A stretch of 64,000 nt of DNA from Roseateles asaccharophilus (GCF_004362405.1 NZ_SNXE01000001.1:496001-560000), one strand, 5' to 3'. Numbered from the stretch's first letter, positions 8,612-18,256 are shown. A program made the numbers and translations. Notes: generated by a model not told the origin, from the letters alone.

Positions 8612-10906
8612 TCAGCCCCGCCCGCGCCGTGGTCCGCCGCGCCCGCCGCGGGTCTGCCACAGGGGTTTCTTGCCCTTGAGGTGATGCTCGATGCCGTTGT
8701 TGAGGCGGCTGCGCAGGTCCACCACGGCCTCCACGCTGCCGTAAACGCCGGGGAAGCGCAGATCCAGCCACAGCCACAGGGTGCAGGAGCGCAGGGCCTG
8801 TTCCATGCGGTCCAGCCGGCTGTGTTCGTCCACATCGTCCAGGAACCAGGGCTGGCCGGCCTGGCCCGTGCGGGCGTGGCGGGCGGCCCATTCCAGGTAT
8901 TCCTGCACCTGGCCGGGGGTGCGGCTGTCCACCGGGGCCTGGGCGTAGATGAAGCGGCTCTTGAGCGGCAGGGCGGCGGCCTCGCGGTCCAGGGCCTCGG
9001 CCAGCTCCAGCATCTGCTCCAGCTCCGCCACGGCGAAGTGGGCATCATCCAGACGCAGCTGCTGCATGAACACATTCAGCACCGCATGCAGGCGCGCCAG
9101 ACCCAGCTGGGTGGCAATGGTCTGCACATGCCACCAGTTGGGCGCCACCGCGGCCTTGAAGTCGCGCGGGGCCTTGGGGCTGCGGGCCAGCTGCTCGCGC
9201 AGGTGGCGCGCGGCCTGGGGTTCGGCCTCGCGCAGCACGCCCGCAAAGCCCTCGTCGAACATGCCGTAGCGCCCGGCGCGGCCGGCGATCTGGTGCACCT
9301 CGGAGGTGTCCAGGGGGCGGTCACCCTCGCCATCGAACTTGCTCATGGTGCTGAAGAGCACGCGGCGTATCGGCAGGTTCAGACCCATGCCGATGGCATC
9401 CGTCGCCACCAGCACCTGCGAGGCCCCTTCCGCAAAACGCTCGGCCTCGCGGCGCCGCACCTCGGGCGGCAGGGCGCCGTAGATCACCGAGACGCTGTGG
9501 CCGCTGCTGGCGATCTGGTCGCGCAGCATCAGCACATCACGGCGGCTGAAGGCCACCACCGCATCGCCGCGCTGCAGTGCCGCAATCGGCACGGGCGCCT
9601 CCAGCAGCTGCACCTGTTGCTTGCGCTCGAAGTGCTTGACCTCGCAGCGCTCGCCGGCCAGGCCCAGCAGGTTCTCGATGGCGGGCACGGCATAGGCCGA
9701 GCAGATGATGATCAGCTCCTGGGCCGGTACGCCCACGATGGCCTGGGTCCAGGCCCAGCCGCGGTAGGTGTCGAAGAGCATCTGCGCCTCGTCGATCACC
9801 GCCACCTCGATGGGCTTGTTGGTGTTGACCATCTCGATGGTGCTGGAGACCACGCGGGCGTTGTCGGCCGGCACGTTCTCCTCCCCGGTCAGCAGGGAGC
9901 AGGGCACGCCGCGGCCCACCAGGCGGTCGCGGCCCTCCAGGGCCAGCAGGCGCAGCGGGGCCAGGTAGGCGCCGTCGCGGGCCTGGGCCAGGCGTTCGAA
10001 GGCGCCATAGGTCTTGCCGCTGTTGGGCGCGCCCACAAACAGGGTGATCTTGCGGCCCATGCGCCGGGCCAGGGGGAAGCTGTCGGGGTAGCCGCGGAAG
10101 GCCAGCTCGTCGTTCAGCCGGGCCAGTGTGCCCTGCTCTTCCACCTGGCGCTCCCAGCGGTCCTGGGCCCGGGTGCAGGCGGCCAGCAGGGCGTCTATGG
10201 GCTGGGGCTTGCCGCATTCCGACTGCAGGCGCGGCAGCAGGGAGGCCAGCTGATCGGCGCTCACGCCCATGGCCTCGCTGCGCATCAGCAGCTGGTTCAG
10301 ATGCGCCAGCAGGCGCTGCTCATGCTCATAGGCCGGCTGCTGGCCCAGGGCCTGGCGCAGGGCCTGGTGCTCGCCGTCGCGGTAATAGGCCCAGATGGCG
10401 GCCTCCTGGGCTGGCTCGTTCAGGGGCACGCGGTAGAAGACCTGGACCTGCCAGCCCTCATGCGCCAGCTTGAGCATGCGGTTGCACAGCCGGGTCCAGC
10501 CCAGGCCCTCGCGCTGCACGCCCAGGGCTTCGAGCTGCTGGCTGCGCTGCTGCATCAGGGCGCGCACCGTGGGGCCGCTGCCCACCACATCCAGATGGGC
10601 CAGGGCCGGGGCGATCAGGCGGGGGGCTATCCAGCGGCTGGGACGTCCGCCGGAGACGGCCTTCTGGATCAGGATCAGGCCCAGGCGGTCCAGATCGGCG
10701 GGCTTGCCGGCATGGCCGTTGCTCTCGTCCACATCGGACGGGCTCAGCACCTGGGGCAGCTGGTAGGCCGATTGGCGTATGCGCAGCCATTGCTCGGGCC
10801 CGATCTCGGGTGGGATGCGAGCCGCGTGCCGTGGATTGGGCAGGGCGTAGTTCAGGGGCGCGTCAGCGGGGACGGCGGCGGGACAGGCGGATTGGACTTC
10901 AGACAC
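8612..10906 (-). CDS. SUV3-like superfamily 2 RNA/DNA helicase
   Basis: Helicase of 764 residues resembling mitochondrial SUV3. A long N-terminal region of about 285 residues precedes the motor. Motor motifs are I (FVGAPNSGKTYGAF), Ia (LAPLRLLALE), II (VIDEAQM, a DEAQ box), IV-V (VLVATDAIGMGLNLP) and VI (HQIAGRAGRYG). A SUV3-type C-terminal domain follows, and the tail is Gly/Arg-rich (RGGRGGPRRGRG). It probably unwinds RNA or RNA/DNA hybrids. The start is a GTG at 10906 without a strong ribosome site. No exoribonuclease partner lies next to it. Confidence 0.85.
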   Translation of the reverse strand: MSEVQSACPAAVPADAPLNYALPNPRHAARIPPEIGPEQWLRIRQSAYQLPQVLSPSDVDESNGHAGKPADLDRLGLILIQKAVSGGRPSRWIAPRLIAPALAHLDVVGSGPTVRALMQQRSQQLEALGVQREGLGWTRLCNRMLKLAHEGWQVQVFYRVPLNEPAQEAAIWAYYRDGEHQALRQALGQQPAYEHEQRLLAHLNQLLMRSEAMGVSADQLASLLPRLQSECGKPQPIDALLAACTRAQDRWERQVEEQGTLARLNDELAFRGYPDSFPLARRMGRKITLFVGAPNSGKTYGAFERLAQARDGAYLAPLRLLALEGRDRLVGRGVPCSLLTGEENVPADNARVVSSTIEMVNTNKPIEVAVIDEAQMLFDTYRGWAWTQAIVGVPAQELIIICSAYAVPAIENLLGLAGERCEVKHFERKQQVQLLEAPVPIAALQRGDAVVAFSRRDVLMLRDQIASSGHSVSVIYGALPPEVRRREAERFAEGASQVLVATDAIGMGLNLPIRRVLFSTMSKFDGEGDRPLDTSEVHQIAGRAGRYGMFDEGFAGVLREAEPQAARHLREQLARSPKAPRDFKAAVAPNWWHVQTIATQLGLARLHAVLNVFMQQLRLDDAHFAVAELEQMLELAEALDREAAALPLKSRFIYAQAPVDSRTPGQVQEYLEWAARHARTGQAGQPWFLDDVDEHSRLDRMEQALRSCTLWLWLDLRFPGVYGSVEAVVDLRSRLNNGIEHHLKGKKPLWQTRGGRGGPRRGRG

Positions 10907-10981
10907 GGTAGAGAGTGGAACACAGACGGCAGCCGGCCCCCGCGCCCTGGTGGGACGAGGACCGGCGTGGCCCGGGGCGAC

Positions 10982-11431
10982 TCAGTTGCTGCCGCAACGA
11001 TCCCAGTAGCCGCGCTCCCCGCTGGAGTCGGACCAGTACCAGCACAGATCCGGTGCCGGTGGCTCCGGCTCCTGGCCGCGCACCGCTGCCACGACCACGG
11101 CTCCCAGCAGCACGCCGGCAATCAGGCGCGCGCCATCGTTGCGGTCATCGTGCCATTGACCGTGGCGGATCTCGCGCCCGATCTCGCGCCGCATCTCACG
11201 GCGTTCACGGCCAATCTCGCGCATGCCTTCCCGGTACTCGCGCCGGGCCTCGGCACGGGAGGAGGAGTTCATGATGCTGTTGCGCATCTCGCGGCGCTCG
11301 CGGGCGATCTCGCGCATGCCCTCACGGTACTCGCGCCGTGCGCCCCAGTTGCTGGCCTCCGCCGGTGCCATGGGCAGCAGCGTGGCGCCCACCAGCAGCA
11401 GGACCAGGCCCGAAACAATGCTTCGATTCAT
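10982..11431 (-). CDS. Hypothetical exported Arg/Glu-rich protein with internal repeat
   Basis: Unrecognised protein of 149 residues from MNRSIVSG at 11431. It starts with a signal peptide (LVLLLVGATLLPMAPAEAS). Two nearly identical highly charged segments follow, each with ARREYREGMREI and RERREMR, separated by about 20 residues. Then come a short hydrophobic helix (IAGVLLGAVVVAAVRG) and a Trp/Cys-containing C-terminus (CWYWSDSSGERGYWDRCG). The charged part probably forms a helical coil. It lies 20 bases downstream of the next small exported gene, so the two are probably one unit. Function unknown. Confidence 0.65.
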   Translation of the reverse strand: MNRSIVSGLVLLLVGATLLPMAPAEASNWGARREYREGMREIARERREMRNSIMNSSSRAEARREYREGMREIGRERREMRREIGREIRHGQWHDDRNDGARLIAGVLLGAVVVAAVRGQEPEPPAPDLCWYWSDSSGERGYWDRCGSN

Positions 11432-11451
11432 GGTTTGACCTCCACCGCTGC

Positions 11452-11823
11452 CTAGCGGCCACGCTTGCCGGCGTCCATGGCGGCGCGGTGCCGCTCCAGG
11501 AAGGAGGCGCACTTGCTGCGGTCTATGCCGTCGGTGCTGCCGGCACCGAAGGCAGCGGCGTAGTAGAAGGCCCGGTCCGAGCCGAACATGCGCACCAGCC
11601 CGTCATAGGCGGCCAGCACCTCACGCTCATGCGCCAGGCGCTTGTCGCGTTCCAGGCACTGGTAGGCGGTGCCCGAGATGTAGCCGAAGTTGCGTATCGA
11701 TTCCTCGAAGGCAATGTCGTCCGCGTCGGCCTTGGAGGCCAGAGGGGCGTTGTTCTGCGCGACGGCGCCCATGCCGAGCAGGCCCAGGGCGCAGGCCGCG
11801 GCCATTTGCTTGAGTTCTTTCAA
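11452..11823 (-). CDS. Hypothetical small exported protein
   Basis: Unrecognised 123-residue protein. The start is a TTG at 11823 with a GGAG ribosome site eight bases ahead; an in-frame ATG at 11805 is the alternative. The N-terminus is a signal peptide (MAAACALGLLGMGAVAQ). The mature part has two cysteines (AYQCLERDK and RSKCASFLERH) and is mostly predicted helical. It probably heads the short unit with the Arg/Glu-rich exported protein downstream. Confidence 0.6.
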   Translation of the reverse strand: MKELKQMAAACALGLLGMGAVAQNNAPLASKADADDIAFEESIRNFGYISGTAYQCLERDKRLAHEREVLAAYDGLVRMFGSDRAFYYAAAFGAGSTDGIDRSKCASFLERHRAAMDAGKRGR

Positions 11824-11972
11824 GGCGAATCTCCACTCGTCGTCGGGTCGCCGGGACGGGACCCCTGCACGCGCGGCCCGGACGCAGCTGCAGGCCGCAA
11901 ACAGCGGGATCGGGAAGATCCTGCTGCGACGCTAGCAGAAGAAGCTGCGCGGCGATACCGCCCGGCCCATGC

Positions 11973-12617
11973 TTACAGCACGGCGTAACGCCCCGGCCTG
12001 TGGTTGACGGCGATGAAGAGATTCATCACCAGGGCCGCCAGCACCGAGTAGGCCACGCGGTCCGGGCTGACCACAGCCAGGGAGCTCAGCAGGATGGAGC
12101 AGTCGATCAGCATCTGCACCTTGCCCGCCCGCCAGCCCCGGGCCTGTTGCAGATAGAGCGAGACGATGGTGGCTCCGCCCAGGCTGGCGCGATGGCGCGC
12201 CAGGAAGAGGCAGCCCGAGCCCAGCAGCAGACCACCCAACACCGCCGCATAAGCCGGGTGGATGCGCTCGATGGCAAAGAGCTGGGGCGAGTACTCCGTC
12301 ATCAGAGACAGCACGCCGATGGCCACAAAGGTCTTGAGCGTGAACTCGCGCCCCATGCGAGTCCAGGCGAACCAGTAAAAGGGCAGGTTGATCAGGAAGA
12401 AGAGCTTGCCCAGGCCTATGCCCGTGGCGTAGTGCAGCACAAAGGCCGCACCCGCCGTGCCGCCGGTCAGCAGGCCCACCTGGGCAAACAGGATCAGGGC
12501 CAGGGAGACGAAGAGCACGCCCGTGAACAGGGCCTGTGCGTCCTCGAAGAAGCTGTGCTGCCGGATGGCCGGATCGTCCAGCAAGGTGGCGGTATTGGGG
12601 GTGGGCGGCGTGGTCAT
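11973..12617 (-). CDS. YitT family membrane protein
   Basis: Integral membrane protein of 214 residues from MTTPPTPN at 12617, with about five to six hydrophobic helices. The segment AQVGLLTGGTAGAAFVLHYATGIGLGKLFFLINLPFY is the YitT (DUF161) signature. The C-terminal cytoplasmic domain usual in Firmicute YitT proteins is missing, as is common in proteobacteria. The frame remains open upstream to 12752, but that extension is not family-like. Transport substrate unknown. Confidence 0.85.
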   Translation of the reverse strand: MTTPPTPNTATLLDDPAIRQHSFFEDAQALFTGVLFVSLALILFAQVGLLTGGTAGAAFVLHYATGIGLGKLFFLINLPFYWFAWTRMGREFTLKTFVAIGVLSLMTEYSPQLFAIERIHPAYAAVLGGLLLGSGCLFLARHRASLGGATIVSLYLQQARGWRAGKVQMLIDCSILLSSLAVVSPDRVAYSVLAALVMNLFIAVNHRPGRYAVL

Positions 12618-12808
12618 GGGCGGGCGCTCGGGCCCGCCAAGCATGCCATGAGCCGAGGCCCGCGGGCGGGTCGCATACCGGAAATCGGCACCTGGGCAAG
12701 CCGCCGCGCTGGGCAGCTGCCGGTGCCGCGGCCCATAGAGCCGCGCGGACATGATGACAGACAGACCAGACTAATCGCCCGGCGTGATGGCTTGATGACA
12801 GTGCCGAG

Positions 12809-14335
12809 TCAGAGCGCCGAAGGGCGAAGCTGTTCGTCCTGCAGGGCCTCGGGCAGCAGCCAGTCCGGCAGGTCTTGGTAGCAGACCGGGCGCAGAAAGC
12901 GCTGGATGGCCAGGCTGCCCACCGAGCTGTGCTGGGGGCTGGTGGTGGCGGGCCAGGGGCCGCCGTGCACCATGGCATCGCAGACCTCCACGCCGGTGGG
13001 GAAGCCCCGGCCCAGGATGCGGCCGGCCTTGCGCTCCAGCACCGGCAGCAGGCGGCGCGCCAGGGCCGCGTCCTCGGGCTCGGCATGCAGGCTGGCGGTG
13101 AGCTGGCCTTCCAGGGCCTCGGCCACCCGCAGCAGCTCCGCCTCGTCGCGGCAGCGCAGCAGCAAGGCCGTGGGGCCAAACACCTCCTCGTGCAGGGCCG
13201 GGTTGTCCAGGAAGGCGCTGGCCGGCGCGGTGGCCAGCAGGGCACCGGGACCCTGGGCCTGGACCTGCACGCCCGGCTGGGCGCAGAGCCGGGCGCTGCC
13301 GCTGGCGTAGGCCGCGGTGATGCCCGGTGTGAGCATGGGCGCGGCGGGCTTGGCCTGCAGGGCCGGGCCGGCGGCGGCCAGGAAGGCGTCCAGCTCCGGG
13401 CCTTCGAGGGCCAGCAGCAGGCCGGGGTTGGTGCAGAACTGGCCCACGCCCAGGGTCAGGGAATCGGCAAAGCCCTGGGCCAGGGCCGCGGCGCGGCTTT
13501 TCAGGGCGCCGGGCAGCAGAAAGACCGGGTTTACCGCGCTGAGCTCGGCAAACACCGGGATGGGCTGAGGCCGGGCCTGGGCCGTGGCCAGCAGGGCCAG
13601 GCCGCCGCGGCGCGAGCCGGTGAAGCCCACGGCCTGGATGGCCGGGTGCGCCACCAGGGCCTGGCCCAGGGCGGTGCCCGCATCGTGCAGCAGTGAGAAC
13701 ACGCCCTCGGGCAGGTCCAGCTCACGCACGGCCTGCTGGATCACCCGGCCCACCAGCTCCGAGGTGCCGGGGTGGGCCGGGTGGGCCTTGGCCACCACCG
13801 GGCAGCCGGCCGCCAGGGCCGAAGCCGTGTCGCCGCCCGCCACCGAGAAGGCCAGGGGAAAGTTGCTGGCACCGAAGATGGCCACCGGGCCCAGGCCGAT
13901 CTGGCGCAGGCGCAGATCGGGCCGCGGCAGGGGCTGGCGTTCGGGCTGGGCGGGGTCCCAGCGCTGGCCCTGCCAGTGGCCCTCGCGCAGTACGCGGGCG
14001 AAGAGGCGCAGCTGGCCCACGGTGCGGCCGCGCTCGCCCTGCAGCCGGACGATGGGCAGGGCGCTTTCCAGGTGCGCGCGCTCAATCAGCACCTCGCCCA
14101 GGTCCAGCAGGCCCTGGGCCACGGCCTCCAGCAGGCGGGCGCGGGTCTCGGGCGGGGTCTGACGGAAGGGGTCGAAGGCGGCTTGGGCCAGGCGGCAGGC
14201 GGCGTCCACATCGGCCGCGTCGCCGCCGCCAAAGCGCTCGGGCAAGGCCTGACCCTGCAGCATGCTCCAGGCCTGCAGCTCGCCGGCCCGGCCGTAGCGT
14301 GCGCCGGCGCCTATCAGTTGTTCGCCGGTGATCAT
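12809..14335 (-). CDS. Aldehyde dehydrogenase, alpha-ketoglutarate semialdehyde type
   Basis: NAD(P)-dependent aldehyde dehydrogenase of 508 residues. Visible catalytic residues are N160 (GASNFPLAF), E266 (FAELSAVNP) and C303 in GQFCTNPG. The last motif is typical of alpha-ketoglutarate (2,5-dioxopentanoate) semialdehyde dehydrogenases, which end hydroxyproline, pentose and hexarate catabolism. It is the last gene of the leftward TRAP operon, nine bases after dctP. The start used is the ATG at 14335; a GTG six bases upstream is also possible. The upstream DapA-fold enzyme would supply the semialdehyde. Confidence 0.85.
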   Translation of the reverse strand: MITGEQLIGAGARYGRAGELQAWSMLQGQALPERFGGGDAADVDAACRLAQAAFDPFRQTPPETRARLLEAVAQGLLDLGEVLIERAHLESALPIVRLQGERGRTVGQLRLFARVLREGHWQGQRWDPAQPERQPLPRPDLRLRQIGLGPVAIFGASNFPLAFSVAGGDTASALAAGCPVVAKAHPAHPGTSELVGRVIQQAVRELDLPEGVFSLLHDAGTALGQALVAHPAIQAVGFTGSRRGGLALLATAQARPQPIPVFAELSAVNPVFLLPGALKSRAAALAQGFADSLTLGVGQFCTNPGLLLALEGPELDAFLAAAGPALQAKPAAPMLTPGITAAYASGSARLCAQPGVQVQAQGPGALLATAPASAFLDNPALHEEVFGPTALLLRCRDEAELLRVAEALEGQLTASLHAEPEDAALARRLLPVLERKAGRILGRGFPTGVEVCDAMVHGGPWPATTSPQHSSVGSLAIQRFLRPVCYQDLPDWLLPEALQDEQLRPSAL

Positions 14336-14343
14336 GGACACGC

Positions 14344-15333
14344 TCACAGCGAGGCTCCCACCTTGCGCAGCTCGGCGATCTGCGGGGACTTGGGCAGCCA
14401 GACCTTGTCGAACTCGCGGGCCAGGGCGGCGGTGTCCAGGCCGGGCTCGGTGCGGATGGGGAAAGGCAGGGCCTTGAAGCGCTCGATCAGGCCCAGCTCG
14501 GTGGTGACGATGTCGCGGATCTGCGCGTCCAGGCTCTGGCGCACCAGACCGCGGATCAGCTCCTTGTCCTTGGCATCCAGGTCCTTCCACACCCGACCCG
14601 AGACCAGGGGGGCGAAGGGCATGAAGAGCGCGTTCATCTGCAGCATGGCCTTGGCCACCTTGTCGAAGCGCTGGTTCCAGGAGAACTCGATATCGGCCTC
14701 CAGCCCGTCCACCTGGCCATTGGCCATGGCGTCGAAGACCTGGGGCGTGGGGATGGGTGTGGGCGCGGCACCCAGGGACTGGTAGAAGTCGCGATACACC
14801 GGCGTGGGGTTGATGCGCAGCTTCATGCCCTTGAGGTCCTTGACGCTGGCAATCTCCTTGGTGGAGAAGACCACGCGCATGCCGGTGATGCCCCAGCCCA
14901 GGCCCACGGTGCCGGTCTCGCGCGGCAGCACCTCCAGCAGCTTGAGCGCGGCCTCGTGGCGCACCAGCTTGGCCACATCGGTGGTGGAGCGCACGAGGTA
15001 GGGAGCGTTGATGGACGCGATGCTGGCCACGCGCGAGCCCAGCTCGGCGGCCTGGATCCAGCCCATGTCCAGGGCGCCGGTCTGCAGCTGCTGCATCATG
15101 GCCGACTCATTGCCCAGCTGGCCGGAGTGGAAGACGGTGGCGCTCAGGCGGCCGTTGGTCTCCTTCTTCAGGGTCTCGGCGAAGGCCAGGGCGGCGCGGT
15201 TCCAGGAATGGCCGGCGGGGGTGATGAGCCCCAGGCGGAACTCCTTGCCCTGGGCGCGGGCCTGGCCGATGAAGGCCGGAGCGGCCAGCGCGGCGCTGGC
15301 TTGGACGAAGTGGCGGCGGGTCAGCAGGGTCAT
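14344..15333 (-). CDS. TRAP transporter substrate-binding protein DctP family
   Basis: Periplasmic solute receptor of 329 residues. The N-terminus has a twin-arginine-like signal ([24 protein letters not shown]). The mature protein carries DctP-family features: [41 protein letters not shown], and the conserved [27 protein letters not shown] containing the ligand-binding arginine. It feeds the DctQM permease just upstream. The ligand is not readable from sequence, but the flanking enzymes suggest hydroxyproline or a sugar acid. Confidence 0.93.
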   Translation of the reverse strand: MTLLTRRHFVQASAALAAPAFIGQARAQGKEFRLGLITPAGHSWNRAALAFAETLKKETNGRLSATVFHSGQLGNESAMMQQLQTGALDMGWIQAAELGSRVASIASINAPYLVRSTTDVAKLVRHEAALKLLEVLPRETGTVGLGWGITGMRVVFSTKEIASVKDLKGMKLRINPTPVYRDFYQSLGAAPTPIPTPQVFDAMANGQVDGLEADIEFSWNQRFDKVAKAMLQMNALFMPFAPLVSGRVWKDLDAKDKELIRGLVRQSLDAQIRDIVTTELGLIERFKALPFPIRTEPGLDTAALAREFDKVWLPKSPQIAELRKVGASL

Positions 15334-15362
15334 GGCGGAACCTTTTGTGGTTGGGTGGGGGT

Positions 15363-16619
15363 TCAGTTCAGCAGGCCGAGGGAGAGGCTGGGGAAGAGCG
15401 AGAGCAGCACCAGGGCCACACAGCAGATCAGGAAGAAGGGCAAGGTGACCAGGAACATCTTTCCGGGCTTGGCGCCGGTGACAGCGGCGGCCACGAAGAA
15501 GCTCAGGCCCACGGGCGGCGACATCAGGCCCAGCACTAGGTTCACCACCACCACCACGCCGAAGTGGCGCGGGTCGATGTGATAGATCTCGGTGGCGATG
15601 GGCAGCAGGATGGGCACGGTCATGATCAGGCCGGGGATGCCGTCGATCACGGTGCCGATCACCAGCAGGATCAGATTGGTGATCAGCAGAAAGCTCACCG
15701 GGTCCTTGGCCACGGTCTGGATCCAGGCCGCGGCGGCCTGGGGCACCTTGCCGTAGATCAGCAACCAGGAGAAGACCGCGGCGGCGGCCACCAGGAAGAG
15801 CACGATGGCCGAGTACACGGCGGCGCGCAGCAGGATCTGCGGCAGCATGGCGAAGCGGAACTCGCGGGTCACGAAGCGGCCCACCAGGACCGAGACCACG
15901 GCGCCCGATTCGGTGGGGTTGGCCAGGCCGGCCAGGATGGAGCCCACGATCACGATGGGGATCAGCAAGGTGGGCGAGGCGCGCAGGATGATGCGGCCGC
16001 GCTCGCGCAGGCTCTTCTTCTCGCTGCGCGGGTACTTGTAGAAATAGCCCATGCAGGCGATGAGCACGAAGAACAGCAGGGTCAGCAGGATGCCGGGCAG
16101 CAGGCCGGCCATCAGCATGTCGCCCACGGCCACCTGGGCCAGCACGCTGTAGACCACGAACATCACCGAGGGCGGGATGATGGGGCCCAGCATGCCGCCG
16201 TAGACGGTGACGCCGGCCGCGAAGGTCTTGTCATAGCCCTGCTTCTCCATCTCCGGCACCATGATCTTGGACATGATGGCCACCTGGGCAGTGGCGGAGC
16301 CGATGATGGAGGCGAGCATCATGTTCGCCAGGATGTTCACGTAGGCCAGGCCGCCGCGCACCGCGCCCACAAAGCCCATGGCCAGCTCCACCAGGCGGCG
16401 CGTGATGCCGCCGCTGCTCATGATCTCGCCGATCAGGATGAAGAGCGGAATGGCGATCAGGCCGTAGCTGTCCACCCCGCCGAACATCTGGCTGGGAAAG
16501 GACTGGAACAGCACCTGGGCGTCGCTGGCATAGATGTAGACGATGCCCGAGAGGCAGAGGCAGACGCCGATGGGCACGCCCAGCAGCATCACGAGCAGGA
16601 AGAAGATGCCGGTGCTCAT
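15363..16619 (-). CDS. TRAP transporter large permease DctM family
   Basis: Large membrane subunit of 418 residues, mostly hydrophobic. It has the DctM segments FPSQMFGGVDSYGLIAIPLFILIGEIM near the start and GIPGLIMTVPILLPIATEIYHIDPRHFGVVVVVNLVLGLMSPPVG near the end. It carries out sodium-driven uptake with DctQ and DctP. It starts one base after the dctQ stop, which fits one polycistronic unit. Confidence 0.96.
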   Translation of the reverse strand: MSTGIFFLLVMLLGVPIGVCLCLSGIVYIYASDAQVLFQSFPSQMFGGVDSYGLIAIPLFILIGEIMSSGGITRRLVELAMGFVGAVRGGLAYVNILANMMLASIIGSATAQVAIMSKIMVPEMEKQGYDKTFAAGVTVYGGMLGPIIPPSVMFVVYSVLAQVAVGDMLMAGLLPGILLTLLFFVLIACMGYFYKYPRSEKKSLRERGRIILRASPTLLIPIVIVGSILAGLANPTESGAVVSVLVGRFVTREFRFAMLPQILLRAAVYSAIVLFLVAAAAVFSWLLIYGKVPQAAAAWIQTVAKDPVSFLLITNLILLVIGTVIDGIPGLIMTVPILLPIATEIYHIDPRHFGVVVVVNLVLGLMSPPVGLSFFVAAAVTGAKPGKMFLVTLPFFLICCVALVLLSLFPSLSLGLLN

Positions 16620-16620
16620 C

Positions 16621-17241
16621 TCAGTTCACCGTTTCCTCGGCATTGCCGAGATCAAAGCCGCGAATCTCGGCCCGCGGACGCAGGCCCAGGTCCTCCACCA
16701 GATTGGCCGCGGCATGCACCGTGAAGCCGATGCCGAAGAGCGGCAGCACCAGCTGCACGGCCCAGCTGGGCCAGTTCAGGGTCTGGGTGCGCTCGGTGTA
16801 GAGGAAATTGAAGCTGTCGGCCGCATAGGCCTTGGCGTCGAAGCCGTAACGGGCGATGCCCACCGGGTCCATCCAGACCCAGCACATGGTCAGCAGGGCC
16901 AGGCCGAAGAGCAGCACGCCGAAGGTGGCCAGGGCCTTGACCCGCCGCGCGTTGCGCTCGCTGAGCCAGTCGGTGAGCAGGGTCACCGCGAAGTCCAGGC
17001 GCAGCCGCGTCATGGCGGAGGCGCCCACAAAGCAGAGCCAGACCACGGTGTAGACCGAGGCCTCGTCCACCCAGTACAGCGGCATGCCCGTGTAGCGGGT
17101 CACGACATTGAGCAGGATCAGCAGGGTCAGCAAGCCCATCAGCCCCATCAGGGCCAGGCGCTCCAGCGCCAGGATGGCGCCGGAGGCCTGCTGCACCCAG
17201 CGGGCCCAGCCTTGTCGCGTCGGTGCAGCAGGGTCTTGCAT
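16621..17241 (-). CDS. TRAP transporter small permease DctQ family
   Basis: Small membrane subunit of 206 residues with four hydrophobic segments. Family-like features are VVTRYTGMPLYWVDEASVYTVVWLCFVGASAMTRL and the C-terminal INWPSWAVQL-like stretch. It partners DctM. It lies ten bases downstream of the DapA-fold gene and one base upstream of dctM. Confidence 0.9.
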   Translation of the reverse strand: MQDPAAPTRQGWARWVQQASGAILALERLALMGLMGLLTLLILLNVVTRYTGMPLYWVDEASVYTVVWLCFVGASAMTRLRLDFAVTLLTDWLSERNARRVKALATFGVLLFGLALLTMCWVWMDPVGIARYGFDAKAYAADSFNFLYTERTQTLNWPSWAVQLVLPLFGIGFTVHAAANLVEDLGLRPRAEIRGFDLGNAEETVN

Positions 17242-17251
17242 GGCGCTGTCC

Positions 17252-18175
17252 TCAGGCGACGGAGCGGTATTGCTCGGGCCGTGTGGCCAGGGCCTTCTCG
17301 ACCACGGCGGTAACGAAGGCGCGCTCCTCGCCGATCAGGGGCAGGCGGGGCTTGCGCATATGCTCGCTGCCCACGCCGGCCAGCACGTCGATGAGCTTCA
17401 AGTTCTGCACCAGCTTGTTGGACACATCCAGGTGCAGCATGGGCGTCATCCACTGGTAGAGCTTCAGCGCCTCGGCCCACTGGCCGGCCTTCATCAGCTC
17501 GAACAGGGCCACGGTCTCGCGCGGGAAGGCGCAGCCCACGCCGGCCAGCAGGCCGTCGGCGCCCAGGGCCAGGGCCTCATAGGCCAGATCGTCCACGCCG
17601 CAGAAGAGCTGGTAGCGGTCGCCCAGGGCGTTGCGCAGATCGGTGATGCGGCGGATGTCGCCGGTGCTTTCCTTGATGGCGGCGATCCACTGGCAGTCGG
17701 CCAGCTCCTGCATGTGCTCCGGCTTCAGGTCCACGCGGTAGGCCACCGGGTTGTTGTAGACCATGATGGGCTTTTGCGCCGCCTCGGCCATGCTGCGCAC
17801 ATTCAGCATGGCCTCGCGGGCATCGGCCACATAGATGACCGAGGGCATGACCATATAGCCGGCCACGCCGATCTTGTTGCAGGCCTCGATATAGCGCAGG
17901 GCCTCGCGGGTGCTGGTCTCGGAGACATTGGCCAGCACCGGGATGCGGCCCTCGGCGGCCTGCAGGGCAATGCGCGCCACCTCCACCTTCTCCTCCAGCG
18001 TCAGGGTGCTGGCCTCGCCCAGAGAGCCGCAGGTCACCAGGCCATGGATGCCGTTGCGGATCTGGAAGTCGATGTGGCGGGCCGTGCCCTCGGCATCGAT
18101 GCGCTCATCGGCATGGAACTTGGTTGTCACGGCCGGGAAGATGCCGCTCCAGCGCGGCTGGTGGGGGGTGCTCAT
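17252..18175 (-). CDS. DapA-superfamily aldolase/dehydratase, hydroxyproline-pathway-like
   Basis: TIM-barrel class I enzyme of 307 residues. The Schiff-base lysine K168 lies in IAAIKESTGD, with Y140 in IMVYNNPV. The segments LVTCGSLGEASTLT and LANVSETSTREALRY match the branch that includes pyrroline-4-hydroxy-2-carboxylate deaminase (LhpC) rather than lysine-pathway DapA. That enzyme makes alpha-ketoglutarate semialdehyde, the substrate of the dehydrogenase at the other end of this operon. A 2-keto-3-deoxy-sugar-acid dehydratase is the main alternative. It is the first gene of the operon, downstream of the inverted repeat at 18219-18256. Confidence 0.82.
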   Translation of the reverse strand: MSTPHQPRWSGIFPAVTTKFHADERIDAEGTARHIDFQIRNGIHGLVTCGSLGEASTLTLEEKVEVARIALQAAEGRIPVLANVSETSTREALRYIEACNKIGVAGYMVMPSVIYVADAREAMLNVRSMAEAAQKPIMVYNNPVAYRVDLKPEHMQELADCQWIAAIKESTGDIRRITDLRNALGDRYQLFCGVDDLAYEALALGADGLLAGVGCAFPRETVALFELMKAGQWAEALKLYQWMTPMLHLDVSNKLVQNLKLIDVLAGVGSEHMRKPRLPLIGEERAFVTAVVEKALATRPEQYRSVA

Positions 18176-18218
18176 GGGGACTCCTAGGGGATGTGGAGGC
18201 CCCGCGCAGGGGCCTGGC

Positions 18219-18256
18219 TCTGAAATTCTCTATAAATATATTTAGAGTATTTCAGA
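18219..18256. promoter_or_regulatory. Long AT-rich inverted repeat upstream of the TRAP operon
   Basis: Arms of 14 bases, TCTGAAATTCTCTA and TAGAGTATTTCAGA, pair at 13 of 14 positions around the ten-base centre TAAATATATT. It lies 44-81 bases upstream of the first operon gene, in an AT-rich spot within GC-rich DNA. It has the form of a dimeric-regulator operator overlapping the promoter. No U-tract follows on either strand, so a terminator is less likely. No regulator gene for the operon is in the window. Confidence 0.6.

Noticed and set aside
12809-14590. Longer aldehyde dehydrogenase start at 14590
   Set aside because: The added residues are an out-of-frame reading of the dctP 3' end; the family N-terminus begins near [11 protein letters not shown].
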